Assembly: GCF_003259315.1 (NCBI RefSeq) | Contig: NZ_QLLT01000016.1 | Location: forward strand, 1-64,000 | Source of the DNA: Kitasatospora sp. SolWspMP-SS2h | GTDB lineage: Bacteria > Actinomycetota > Actinomycetes > Streptomycetales > Streptomycetaceae | Reading direction: 5' to 3' | Length of the DNA stretch: 64,000 bases | In this document: one piece after another, positions 33,895-42,221 of the stretch | Layout: each line of letters starts with the position of its first letter | Numbering within the stretch: the first letter of the stretch is position 1 | Translations under genes and position numbers: made by a program | Notes under the pieces: model-generated | The model's input: only the letters and a program-made list of their open reading frames with translations | Told to the model about the DNA's origin: nothing | Databases searched by the model: none

Positions 33895-33941
33895 CCGGCG
33901 GCTCCCGCCCGGCGGGGACGGGCGGCGCCCCTCTCCCGGAA

Positions 33942-34002
33942 TGGTCCAGACCCTCGCTAATGGTCCAGACCTATTGACGCCCCCTGCCCCCGCTCCTACG
34001 AT
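33942..34002 (+). promoter_or_regulatory. Chitinase promoter with TGGTCCAGACC direct repeats (DasR-like) and TTGACG-N17-TACGAT
   Basis: Two identical TGGTCCAGACC boxes (33942-33952 and 33961-33971) are the classic streptomycete chitinase operator and match the DasR site core. They end just before -35 TTGACG (33974-33979), followed at 17 bp by -10 TACGAT (33997-34002). Repression by glucose and N-acetylglucosamine control through DasR is expected. Confidence 0.88.
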
Positions 34003-34111
34003 CCGGCTGGGCACAACCCCCCACATGTCCCCACCTCACCCACAGCCGGGTACCGCGCCCCCACAGCGCCGGTCACGCCCATGACCAGGTGTTCGGCGGG
34101 AAGGGATCACC

Positions 34112-35791
34112 ATGTTCCGTCGAAGGTCGTACTCGCCCGTGGAGCGCGCCGCCCAGGCGCCCCGGGTCAGCCACGCCCAGCCGGGTCCGAGCGCCCTGAA
34201 GCGGTCGCTGGCCGGGGTCAGCGCCGCCGCCGTGATCGGCGCCGGCCTCGCCGTGGCCGGCTCGGTCACCGCGTCCGCCGACGTCGCCAACCTGGTCGCC
34301 AACCCCGGCTTCGAGAGCGGGCTCGCCAACTGGACCTGCACCGCCGGCTCCGGCGCGACGGTCGTCAGCAGCCCGGTGCACGGCGGCACCGCCGCGCTCA
34401 AGGCCACCCCCAGCGGCCAGGACAGCGCGCAGTGCTCGCAGACCATCAGCGTGCAGCCCAACGCGCAGTACACCCTGAGCGGCTTCGTCCAGGGCAGCTA
34501 CGTCTACCTCGGCGCCACCGGCACCGGCGTGAACGCCTCCACCTGGGCCCCCGGCAACGCCTCGTACGGGCAGCTCAGCACCACCTTCTCCACCGGCGCC
34601 TCCACCACCTCGGTGACCGTCTTCGTGCACGGCTGGTACGGCCAGCCCGCCTTCTACGCCGACGACCTGGTGCTCACCGGCCCCGGCGGCAGCGGCAGCC
34701 CGTCGCCGTCCACCAGCGCCCCCACCTCCCAGCCGCCGACGTCCCAGCCGCCCACCTCGCAGCCCCCGACGTCCAAGCCCCCGACCTCGCAGCCGCCCAC
34801 CTCGCAGCCGCCGACCAGCAACCCGCCCGGTGACGCCACCTGCGCCACCAAGCCGCGGCCGACCGGCAAGGTGCTCCAGGGCTACTGGGAGAACTGGGAC
34901 GGCGCCTCCAACGGCGTGCACCCGGGCCTCGGCTGGACCCCGATCACCGACAGCCGGATCGCCCAGCACGGCTACAACGTCATCAACGCCGCCTTCCCGG
35001 TGATCCTCTCCGACGGCACCGTGCTCTGGCAGGACGGCATGGACACCGGCGTCAAGGTGGCCACCCCCGCCGAGATGTGCCAGGCCAAGGCGAACGGCGC
35101 GACCATCCTGATGTCGATCGGCGGCGCCACCGCGGGCATCGACCTGAGCTCCAGCACGGTGGCCGACAAGTTCGTCGCGACCATCGTCCCGATCCTGAAG
35201 AAGTACAACTTCGACGGCATCGACATCGACATCGAGACCGGCCTGTCCGGCAGCGGCAGCATCACCACCCTGTCCGCCTCGCAGTCCAACCTGATCCGGA
35301 TCATCGACGGCGTCCTCGCCCAGATGCCGGCCGGCTTCGGCCTCACCATGGCACCCGAGACCGCGTACGTCACCGGCGGCAGCGTCACCTACGGCTCGAT
35401 CTGGGGCTCCTACCTGCCGATCATCAAGAAGTACGCCGACAACGGCCGGCTCTGGTGGCTGAACATGCAGTACTACAACGGCTCGATGTACGGCTGCTCC
35501 GGCGACTCCTACTCGGCCGGCACCGTCCAGGGCTTCACCGCCCAGACCACCTGCCTCAACAACGGCCTGACCATCCAGGGCACCACCGTCAAGGTCCCCT
35601 ACGACAAGCAGGTCCCCGGCCTCCCCGCCCAGCCCGGCGCGGGCGGCGGCTACATGGCCCCCAACCTGGTCTCCCAGGCCTACGGCTCCTACAGCGGCCA
35701 GCTGAAGGGCCTGATGACCTGGTCCCTCAACTGGGACGGCTCGAAGGGCTGGACCTTCGGCGACAACGTCAAGTCCCTCCAGGGCCGCTGA
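34112..35791 (+). CDS. Secreted GH18 chitinase with N-terminal carbohydrate-binding domain
   Basis: The 559-residue exported enzyme has a long signal peptide (twin-arginine-poor, hydrophobic core near 37-55), a beta-sandwich binding domain (60-195, NLVANPGFESGLANWTC start), a PTSQ/PPTSK-repeat linker (205-240) and a GH18 barrel. Catalytic motif FDGIDIDIE ends in E375, with MSIGGATAG, MAPETAY and MTWSLNWD as other conserved strands. It degrades chitin outside the cell, supplying N-acetylglucosamine. ATG 34112 follows AAGGGATC. Upstream repeats make DasR control likely. Confidence 0.95.
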   Translation: MFRRRSYSPVERAAQAPRVSHAQPGPSALKRSLAGVSAAAVIGAGLAVAGSVTASADVANLVANPGFESGLANWTCTAGSGATVVSSPVHGGTAALKATPSGQDSAQCSQTISVQPNAQYTLSGFVQGSYVYLGATGTGVNASTWAPGNASYGQLSTTFSTGASTTSVTVFVHGWYGQPAFYADDLVLTGPGGSGSPSPSTSAPTSQPPTSQPPTSQPPTSKPPTSQPPTSQPPTSNPPGDATCATKPRPTGKVLQGYWENWDGASNGVHPGLGWTPITDSRIAQHGYNVINAAFPVILSDGTVLWQDGMDTGVKVATPAEMCQAKANGATILMSIGGATAGIDLSSSTVADKFVATIVPILKKYNFDGIDIDIETGLSGSGSITTLSASQSNLIRIIDGVLAQMPAGFGLTMAPETAYVTGGSVTYGSIWGSYLPIIKKYADNGRLWWLNMQYYNGSMYGCSGDSYSAGTVQGFTAQTTCLNNGLTIQGTTVKVPYDKQVPGLPAQPGAGGGYMAPNLVSQAYGSYSGQLKGLMTWSLNWDGSKGWTFGDNVKSLQGR

Positions 35792-35810
35792 CACCCCGGC
35801 ACCGACCGCC

Positions 35811-35850
35811 GGCCGGGCCCCGGAAGCCTCCACGCTCCCGGGGCCCGGCC
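35811..35850. terminator. Perfect 13-bp stem between convergent chitinase and ATPase genes
   Basis: GGCCGGGCCCCGG (35811-35823) pairs with CCGGGGCCCGGCC (35838-35850), loop 14 bases. It serves chitinase and probably the opposite gene. Confidence 0.82.
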
Positions 35851-35866
35851 CGTGCCGTTCCCGGCT

Positions 35867-37315
35867 TCACCTCCAGGCGTCGACCAGCCGGTCGGGCCCC
35901 CAGACCAGGTCGACCGTTCCGGTGCCGGTGTCCGGTGCGGTGCCGGAGAGGGAGGCCACCACCAGGCCGGTGCGGTCCGGGTCGAAGCCGGGCACCCGGG
36001 GTGCCGCCCGGGTGAGGGCCGTGAGGTCGTGGCGGTCGAAGGGGGTGAGGAGCCACTTGGTGGAGCCGACGAAGGAGATCCGTCCCGCGACGGGGGCGCG
36101 GTCGGTGCCGACCAGGTCGACCTCCGGGTCGAACTGCCGGTTCCACCAGCCTCCCACCGCCTCCACCCCGTCCCAGGGCAGGTCGCCGTCCGCGGCGGCG
36201 AGTTCGAGGGACTGCCGGACGAGCGGTTCGACGGCCCGGCCCCGCCAGGCGGTCCACCGTCGCTCCACGATCCGGAAGGCCGCCTCCGGCCGGCCCCGGC
36301 GGACCTGTTCCTGCGCGCCGCGCAGGACCGCCAGGTAGAGGCGCAGGCTGCTGTCGGCGATCCGGTAGAGGGCCGGCTTCCCCGGACGGGTGGACACCGG
36401 TTCGTCCACGGCGAGGACGTGCTTCTCCTCGACCAGGCGACGCAGCAGCGGCGACAGGGAGCCCGAGGCCAGGGCGCCCTCGCGGCTGCCGGCCGTCGCG
36501 GCGATGTTGGCGTGCGTCCGGTCGCCGCCGCCGACGGCCTCCAGGACGCGGCGGGCCTGGTCGGGGGCCGGGAACTCCGCCAGCAGGGAGGACTCGGGGA
36601 CGGAGAAGACCGGCGAGGCCGGGTCCGCGCACTCCTGTTCCAGGAAGGGCAGCGCGGGCGTGCCGTGCGGCCACGCCCGCAGGATGCCGGGCAGCCCTCC
36701 GGAGACCAGGTGCGCGTCGACCGCGTCGGCCGGGGTCAGGCCGAGGGCGTCGCCGGTCTCGGCGGGGTTGAGCGGCCCCAGCACCAGGTTGTCGGCGCGG
36801 CCGTAGAAGGGCCGGTCGTAGGCGGTGAGGCGTTCCATCATGTGCAGGTCGCTGCCGAGCAGGAGCAGCAGGACCGGCCGTTTCGCCAGCAGGCGGTCCC
36901 ACGCCGTCTGCAGGGCGCCGTCGAAGAGGCCGTCCTGCTCGGCGAGCCAGGGGACCTCGTCGATCACCACGATCGACGGCCGGTCGGGCAGGGCCGCCGC
37001 CAGTGCCCGGAACGCGTCCGGCCAGCTTCCGGAGCCCCCGGAGGGCACCAGGTCCGCGTCCCGGGGGATTGAGGACTCCCGCAGATCGGACAGGAACTCG
37101 GCCACGGCCTCCACCGGCGAGGCACCCTTGGTGGCGGTGAAGAACAGGTACGGGGCCGCTGCCCGGTCGCAGAACTCCTGGACCAGGCGCGACTTGCCGA
37201 CCTGCCGGCGACCCCTGATCGCCACCGCCGTGCCGCCGCCCGATTCGGCGACCCGCCGGAGGCGCTTGTCCAGGAGGGCGAGTTCGGTCCGCCGTCCCAC
37301 GAACGAGGAGACCAC
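35867..37315 (-). CDS. Archaeal-type AAA ATPase with DUF234-like C-terminus
   Basis: The 482-residue protein begins FVGRRTELALLDKRL, a typical ATPase start, with Walker A RGRRQVGKSRL, Walker B SIVVIDEVPWL and sensor LLLLLGSDLHMMERL. Its C-terminal half has PALYRIADSSLRLYLAVLRG and WWNRQFDPEVDLVG, the DUF234 nuclease-like part (E/D...VD pattern). These ATPases are widespread and poorly understood, often mobile or selfish. GTG start 37315 has GGAG seven bases before. An unusual TCTAC/GTAGA dyad array lies upstream. It has no functional link to its neighbours. Confidence 0.85.
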   Translation of the reverse strand: MVSSFVGRRTELALLDKRLRRVAESGGGTAVAIRGRRQVGKSRLVQEFCDRAAAPYLFFTATKGASPVEAVAEFLSDLRESSIPRDADLVPSGGSGSWPDAFRALAAALPDRPSIVVIDEVPWLAEQDGLFDGALQTAWDRLLAKRPVLLLLLGSDLHMMERLTAYDRPFYGRADNLVLGPLNPAETGDALGLTPADAVDAHLVSGGLPGILRAWPHGTPALPFLEQECADPASPVFSVPESSLLAEFPAPDQARRVLEAVGGGDRTHANIAATAGSREGALASGSLSPLLRRLVEEKHVLAVDEPVSTRPGKPALYRIADSSLRLYLAVLRGAQEQVRRGRPEAAFRIVERRWTAWRGRAVEPLVRQSLELAAADGDLPWDGVEAVGGWWNRQFDPEVDLVGTDRAPVAGRISFVGSTKWLLTPFDRHDLTALTRAAPRVPGFDPDRTGLVVASLSGTAPDTGTGTVDLVWGPDRLVDAWR

Positions 37316-37342
37316 GCCAGGCTCCGTTCCGGGTAGGTTCCG

Positions 37343-37362
37343 TCTACGTAGATTCAATCTAC
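37343..37362. promoter_or_regulatory. Overlapping palindromes TCTACGTAGA / GTAGATT-C-AATCTAC
   Basis: Two overlapping palindromes (37343-37352 and 37348-37362) share an arm, giving TCTAC-GTAGA-N5-TCTAC about 30 bp upstream of the ATPase start. This is an AT-rich spot in GC-rich DNA, and probably an operator or autoregulatory site. Confidence 0.45.
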
Positions 37363-37435
37363 CCACATGCCCGCCCCGGCGCGGGACGGCACGCGGGGAC
37401 GGCACGCGGGGGACGACGGCGGAGGACGGCACGGG

Positions 37436-37472
37436 CAGGGCCCCGGGAGCGTTGGTCGCTCTCGGGGCCCTG
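37436..37472 (-). terminator. 15-bp-stem hairpin ending the sugar operon
   Basis: CAGGGCCCCGGGAGC (37436-37450) pairs with GCTCTCGGGGCCCTG (37458-37472), including one G-T pair, 20 bases downstream of the GH1 stop on the minus strand. Confidence 0.82.
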
Positions 37473-37492
37473 GGGTGCGGGGGTGGTGGGGG

Positions 37493-38836
37493 TCAGGCGC
37501 GGGCGCGGTGGGCGGCGATGAGTTGGGCGTAGCGTTCGCCGCTGGACTTGAGGGTGCGGACCTGGGTGTCGTAGTCGACGTGGATCAGGCCGAAGCGCTT
37601 GTCGTAGCCGTAGGCCCACTCGAAGTTGTCGAGCAGGGACCAGGCGAAGTAGCCGGCCAGCGGGGCGCCCTTGGCGACGGCGCGGGCGCAGGCGGCGAGG
37701 TGGGACTCCAGGTAGGCGGTGCGCTCGGGGTCGTCGACGCGGCCGTCGGCGGTGACGGTGTCGCGGTAGGCGGAGCCGTTCTCGGTCACGTAGATCTCGC
37801 GGACGCCGTAGTCCTCGGTGAGGCGCAGCAGGAGCTCCTCGATGCCGGGGGCGTGGACCTCCCAGTCCATCGCGGTGCGCTCGGGGTTGGGGCCGGGGAC
37901 CTGGCGGAAGCCGGGGACCGGGCCGGTGGGGTCGTCCTCGACGATCTGGCGGAAGTAGTAGTTGAGGCCGACCCAGTCGAGCGGGGCCGAGATCAGGTCG
38001 AGGTCGCCGTCCCGGACGGGGAGTTCGACGCCGTACAGGTCGAGCATGTCCTGCGGGTAGCCGCGGCCGAGGATCGGGTCGAGCCACCAGCGGTTGATGT
38101 GGCCGTCGGCGCGCCGGGCGGCGGCGAGGTCGGCGTCGGACTGCGTGGCGGGCTCGATGGTGGAGAGGTTGTTGACGATGCCGATCCGGGCGCCGGGGAC
38201 GGCGGCGCGCAGCGCCTGGACGGCAAGGCCGTGGCCGAGGTGCAGGTGGTAGGAGGTGCGGACGGCGGCGGTGAGGTCGGTGACGCCGGGGGCCATCTTG
38301 CCCTCCAGGTGGCCGATCCAGGAGGAGCAGAGCGGCTCGTTGAGGGTGCACCAGTCGCGGACCCGGTCGCCGAGGCGCTCGGCGACCACCGCGGTGTACT
38401 CGGCGAAGCGCTCGGCGGTGGAGCGCTCGGGCCAGCCGCCGCGGTCCTGCTGGGCCTGCGGGAGGTCCCAGTGGTAGAGGGTCGGGAACGGGGTGAGGCC
38501 GCGTTCCAGCATGCCGTCGACCAGGCGGTCGTAGAAGTCCAGGCCGGCCGCGTTGACCCGGCCGTCGGCCTGCGGGACGACCCGGGGCCAGGCGATGGAG
38601 AAGCGGTAGGCGTCCAGGCCGAGGCCCTTAGCCAGGTCGAGGTCCTGGGGCCAGCGGTGGTAGTGGTCGCAGGCGGTGTCGCCGGTGTCGCCGTTGTCGA
38701 CCTTGCCGGGGGTGTGCGAGAAGGTGTCCCAGATCGACGGCGCGCGGCCGTCGGTGCTCGCGGCGCCCTCGATCTGGTAGGCGGCGGTGGCGGCGCCCCA
38801 GCGGAAGTTGGCCGGCAGCGCGTCGAGGTGGTTCAC
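37493..38836 (-). CDS. GH1 family beta-glucosidase
   Basis: This 447-residue cytoplasmic GH1 enzyme has acid/base E167 in TLNEP and nucleophile E352 in YVTENGS, plus the N-terminal FRWGAATAAYQIEGA signature. It hydrolyses beta-glucosides or cello-oligosaccharides brought in by the adjoining ABC importer. GTG start 38836 follows GAAAGGA. It is the last gene of a four-gene minus-strand operon (binding protein, two permeases, glucosidase), controlled by the divergent ROK regulator. The order mirrors cebEFG-bglC but the regulator differs. Confidence 0.94.
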   Translation of the reverse strand: MNHLDALPANFRWGAATAAYQIEGAASTDGRAPSIWDTFSHTPGKVDNGDTGDTACDHYHRWPQDLDLAKGLGLDAYRFSIAWPRVVPQADGRVNAAGLDFYDRLVDGMLERGLTPFPTLYHWDLPQAQQDRGGWPERSTAERFAEYTAVVAERLGDRVRDWCTLNEPLCSSWIGHLEGKMAPGVTDLTAAVRTSYHLHLGHGLAVQALRAAVPGARIGIVNNLSTIEPATQSDADLAAARRADGHINRWWLDPILGRGYPQDMLDLYGVELPVRDGDLDLISAPLDWVGLNYYFRQIVEDDPTGPVPGFRQVPGPNPERTAMDWEVHAPGIEELLLRLTEDYGVREIYVTENGSAYRDTVTADGRVDDPERTAYLESHLAACARAVAKGAPLAGYFAWSLLDNFEWAYGYDKRFGLIHVDYDTQVRTLKSSGERYAQLIAAHRARA

Positions 38837-38882
38837 GGGGTGGTCCTTTCGAGGGTGAGGGGGCGGCGGTCCGGGCGGTGCG

Positions 38883-38949
38883 TCACGCGTCGGCACCCTG
38901 TCGGTGCGTCAGTTGTCGGCACCCTGACGGTGTCTCACTTGACGGCACC
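38883..38949. repeat. 26-bp tandem duplication of the permease gene's 3' end
   Basis: Units start at 38883, 38909 and 38935 (the last partial). Each contains the same stop-codon context, on the minus strand GGGTGCCG(ACA/TCA)..TGA. The authentic stop is at 38935-38937, with two further near-copies downstream. Arms GGTGCC/GGCACC can fold, so it may be a processing or attenuation hairpin array between permease and glucosidase genes. Confidence 0.8.
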
Positions 38950-39777
38950 GGCGGTCAGACCGGCCACCAGGTAGCGCTGCAGCAGCAGGAATCCGGCGAC
39001 CACGGGGAGGCTGACGACCAGCGAGGCGGCCATCACCTGGTTCCAGTAGACGTCGGTCTGCGTGGCGTACCCCTGGAGCCCGACGGCCAGCGTGCGGGTC
39101 TGGTCGTTGGTCATGACGGAGGCGAACAGCACCTCGCCCCAGGCGGTCATGAAGGCGTACACGGCGACCGCGATGATGCCGGGCAGGGCGGCCGGGACGA
39201 TGATCTGGACGAGGGTGCGGATCGGGCCGCAGCCGTCGACCGCGGCGGCCTCGTCGAGGTCGCGCGGGATGGAGTCCAGGTACCCGGCCAGCATCCAGAT
39301 CGAGAACGGCAGCGAGAAGGTCAGGTAGGTGAGGATCAGGCCGCCGCGGCTGCCGTACAGCGCGATGCCGGTGGTGTTGCCGATGTTGACGAAGATCAGG
39401 AAGAGCGGCAGCAGGAACAGGATGCCGGGGAACATCTGGGTGGACAGCACGGTGATCGTGAAGATCTTCTTGCCGCGGAACCGGTAGCGGCTCACCGCGT
39501 AGCCGGCCAGCAGCGCGATCAGCACGGATAGGCCGGTGGCCGAGCCCGCGACGATCAGCGAGTTGGTGAAGTACTTCGCGAGCGGGACGGTCTTCCAGAT
39601 GTCGACGTACGGCCGGAAGGTCAGGTGGCTGGGCATCCAGCGCCACGGGCCCTGGACGTCCTGGAGCGGCTTGAGCGAGGAGCTCAGCATCACCGCGACC
39701 GGGGTCAGGGTGAAGACGGCCAGCACCAGCAGCACGATCCGGCGCAGCCAGCGGAAGGAGGCGGGCGGGTTGATCAT
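38935..39777 (-). CDS. ABC sugar importer permease (MalG-like)
   Basis: The 280-residue membrane protein has six hydrophobic segments and the EAA loop EAAAVDGCGPIRTLVQIIVPAALPG that contacts the ATPase. It forms the importer with the preceding MalF-like protein and the lipoprotein. No ATPase gene is in the operon, so the shared MsiK-type ATPase must energise it, as for most streptomycete sugar importers. ATG 39777 overlaps the upstream gene (ATGA). Confidence 0.93.
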   Translation of the reverse strand: MINPPASFRWLRRIVLLVLAVFTLTPVAVMLSSSLKPLQDVQGPWRWMPSHLTFRPYVDIWKTVPLAKYFTNSLIVAGSATGLSVLIALLAGYAVSRYRFRGKKIFTITVLSTQMFPGILFLLPLFLIFVNIGNTTGIALYGSRGGLILTYLTFSLPFSIWMLAGYLDSIPRDLDEAAAVDGCGPIRTLVQIIVPAALPGIIAVAVYAFMTAWGEVLFASVMTNDQTRTLAVGLQGYATQTDVYWNQVMAASLVVSLPVVAGFLLLQRYLVAGLTAGAVK

Positions 39778-40766
39778 TCTGCGTCCCCCCGACGGCGGTT
39801 GGTGGCGAACAGGTAGACCGCGGTCACCAGCAGCAGGAACAGCAGCAGCAGGACGGACATCGCCGAGCCCTGGCCGAAGTTCCAGGTGATGAAGGAGGAC
39901 TGGTAGATGTGGATCGAGATCAGGTCCGCGGCCTGCGGGGCGGACTTGCCGAACAGCACGAACGGCGTGTTGAAGTCGTTGAAGGTCCACAGGAACAGCA
40001 CCAGCACCAGCACCAGGTTGACCGGGCGCAGCGAGGGCAGGGTGATCCGGCGGATCTGCTGCCACACGCCGGCGCCGTCCAGCGCGGCGGCCTCGTACAG
40101 CTCGCGCGGGATGTTCTGCAGGCCCGCGGTGAGGGTGAGGAAGGCGAACGGCCAGGACTTCCAGACCGAGACGGTCAGCAGCGCCCAGAAGCTGTTGTCG
40201 CCGATCAGCCAGAACGGCTTGTCGCTGGTCAGGTGGAGCTGGTCGTGCAGCACGTGGTTGATCAGGCCGGTGTCCCGCTGGAACATGAACGACCAGGTGA
40301 TCACGGCCGCGAACACCGGCAGCGCGTACGGCAGCATGAACGCCGCGCGCAGCAGCCCGCGGCCGCGGAAGGCGTCCTGGGTGAAGACCGACGCGGTGAC
40401 GCCGATCAGCCAGGACAGGCCGACCGACAGCACGGTGAAGGCGCAGGTCACCCAGAACGAGTGCAGCAGCGCCTTGCCGACCGGGGCGTCGAACTCCAGC
40501 GCGACCTTGAAGTTGTCGAAGCCGGACCAGGGAGCCGAGCCCCAGTCGCGGATGAAGAACTGGGTGAGCTGCTTGAACGCCATCACGATGCCGGTGACCA
40601 TCGGCACCAGGTGGATCAGCAGTTCGGCCAGCAGGGCCGGGAGCAGCAGCAGGTAGGGCAGTGCGCTGCGCCCGAACTTCGCACGGGTGCGCCGGCGGGC
40701 GGGGGCCGCCCCCTGCGGGGCGGCCTCCGGTCCGGCGGTCTGGCGGTCGATCACTTTCTCGGGCAC
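39774..40766 (-). CDS. ABC sugar importer permease (MalF-like)
   Basis: The 330-residue protein has an Ala/Arg-rich N-terminus (1-33), six membrane helices and the EAA loop YEAAALDGAGVWQQIRRITLPSLRP. It pairs with the MalG-like subunit. The GTG start at 40766 lies one base after the binding-protein stop, implying coupled translation. The chosen start gives an unusually long N-terminal tail, which is common in actinomycete MalF proteins. Confidence 0.93.
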   Translation of the reverse strand: MPEKVIDRQTAGPEAAPQGAAPARRRTRAKFGRSALPYLLLLPALLAELLIHLVPMVTGIVMAFKQLTQFFIRDWGSAPWSGFDNFKVALEFDAPVGKALLHSFWVTCAFTVLSVGLSWLIGVTASVFTQDAFRGRGLLRAAFMLPYALPVFAAVITWSFMFQRDTGLINHVLHDQLHLTSDKPFWLIGDNSFWALLTVSVWKSWPFAFLTLTAGLQNIPRELYEAAALDGAGVWQQIRRITLPSLRPVNLVLVLVLFLWTFNDFNTPFVLFGKSAPQAADLISIHIYQSSFITWNFGQGSAMSVLLLLFLLLVTAVYLFATNRRRGDAE

Positions 40767-40767
40767 G

Positions 40768-42078
40768 TCAGCTGGCCGGCATCTGCTGCTGGGCCTTGGA
40801 CAGCTCGTCCTTGACCGTGGCCTCGGTGATCGGCTTGCCCGCGGCGGCGGACGCCAGCAGGTTCTTCACGGCGGTGCCGATCAGGGTCTCGAACTGGCTC
40901 TCGGTGGGGACCTGCGGGAGCGGCGCGGCGCTCTTCTGCAGGACGCCCGCGAGGGTCTGGAGCTCCGGGGTGGAGAACGCGGCGTCGGACTGCGCGGCCT
41001 TCACCGGCGGCAGCGAGCCGTAGGTGCCGTTGAGGGTCTTCTGCTCCTCGTCGCTGGTCATGAACTTCACGAAGTTCAGGGCGCCGTCGAGGTTCTTGGT
41101 GTTCTTGAAGACCGCCAGGTTGATGCCGGCCACCATCGAGGTGGTGGCCTTGTCGCCGGTGGCGCCGGCCGGGGCCGGGACGGGGACGACGCCGTAGTCG
41201 TCCGGGTTCATGCCGTGCGACTTGAGGTTGGCGCCCGCGGACTGCCACATCAGCATCGCGGCCTTGCCGGTGGCGAAGTCGGTCACCGACTGGTTGGCGG
41301 CGTACTCGGCGTTGCCGGGGGCGGCGATCTTGTCGTTGGCGATGAAGTCGACGTACTGCTTGACCGCGGCGACGGCCTCCGGGCTGTCGAAGGTCGGCTT
41401 GCCCGAGGCGTCGTAGAAGCCGGTGCCGTGCTGCATGCCCAGGGTGAAGGCGTGGTGGACGTTCTCCGAGACGTTGCCGCCCTCGATCGCCAGGCCGTAC
41501 TTGTCGCCCGAGGTCAGCTTCTTGCCGTCCTCGACCAGCTCCTCCCAGGTGGCGGGCGGGTTGGCGATCCCGGCGGCCTGGAACAGCTTCTTGTTGTAGT
41601 ACAGGCCGTAGGCCATCGAGTACAGCGGGACGGCCGCCGGGTCCTTGCCCTTGGCGCCGGCCGAGGCGATGGTCGACTCCAGGAAGCGGTCCTTGCCGCC
41701 GATCTTGTCGAAGGCGGCCTGGTCGAACGGGAGCAGCGCGCCGGTCGCCTGGAGGGAGGCGGACCAGGTGTTGCCGATGTTCAGCACGTCCGGGCCCTGG
41801 CCGGACGCGGTGGCGGCGAGGATTCTGTTCAGCAGGTCGGACCAGGGGATGACCTCGAGGTTGACCTTGATGCCGGTCTGCGCCTCGAACTTCTTCAGCT
41901 CGGGCTCCAGCACCTGCTTGTCGTTCTCCAGGCTGCTGCCCTGGTTGGAGGCCCAGTACGTGAGCGTCTTGGGGCTGGAGTTGCCGCCGCTGCCGCTGTC
42001 GCCGCCGCCGCAGGCGGAGGCGGTCAGGACGATCGCGGCGGTCAGGGCGAGGGCGGCGGAGATCCGGTGGGTGCGCAT
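40768..42078 (-). CDS. Sugar-binding lipoprotein of an ABC importer
   Basis: The 436-residue family 1 extracellular solute-binding protein has a lipoprotein signal with lipobox LTASAC (Cys about 23), then TLTYWASNQGS and GPDVLNIGNTWSASLQATG typical of sugar-binding proteins. It captures an oligosaccharide outside the membrane. The downstream GH1 suggests a beta-glucoside or cello-oligosaccharide, though the ligand cannot be read directly. Its promoter (TTGACG-N17-TTAAAT) carries an inverted repeat, probably the ROK operator. Confidence 0.94.
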   Translation of the reverse strand: MRTHRISAALALTAAIVLTASACGGGDSGSGGNSSPKTLTYWASNQGSSLENDKQVLEPELKKFEAQTGIKVNLEVIPWSDLLNRILAATASGQGPDVLNIGNTWSASLQATGALLPFDQAAFDKIGGKDRFLESTIASAGAKGKDPAAVPLYSMAYGLYYNKKLFQAAGIANPPATWEELVEDGKKLTSGDKYGLAIEGGNVSENVHHAFTLGMQHGTGFYDASGKPTFDSPEAVAAVKQYVDFIANDKIAAPGNAEYAANQSVTDFATGKAAMLMWQSAGANLKSHGMNPDDYGVVPVPAPAGATGDKATTSMVAGINLAVFKNTKNLDGALNFVKFMTSDEEQKTLNGTYGSLPPVKAAQSDAAFSTPELQTLAGVLQKSAAPLPQVPTESQFETLIGTAVKNLLASAAAGKPITEATVKDELSKAQQQMPAS

Positions 42079-42121
42079 GGGAGGAGCCCCTCTCGGGCTG
42101 TCGTCTCGTGGGGGTGAAGAG

Positions 42122-42179
42122 GCAGTCAGGACTGCTTACTTCACGCCGAGATTTAACGTCTGAGAAAAGTAGACGTCAA
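42122..42179 (-). promoter_or_regulatory. Sugar-operon promoter with ROK-type operator
   Basis: On the minus strand TTGACG (42179-42174) and TTAAAT (42156-42151) are separated by exactly 17 bases. ACGTCT (42156-42161) and AGACGT (42171-42176) form an inverted repeat across the spacer, so a bound dimer would cover the promoter. A second perfect palindrome, GCAGTC-AG-GACTGC (42122-42135), lies in the leader of the binding-protein gene. Confidence 0.8.
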
Positions 42180-42221
42180 GAGGCGCGACGGCGTAGATTC
42201 TGCAACGGAGAAGGGACACCG

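Noticed and set aside
37493..42078. Assignment as the cebEFG-bglC cellobiose operon
   Set aside because: Gene order fits but the adjacent regulator is ROK, not LacI-type CebR, and no CebR palindrome was seen; only a general beta-glucoside role is claimed.
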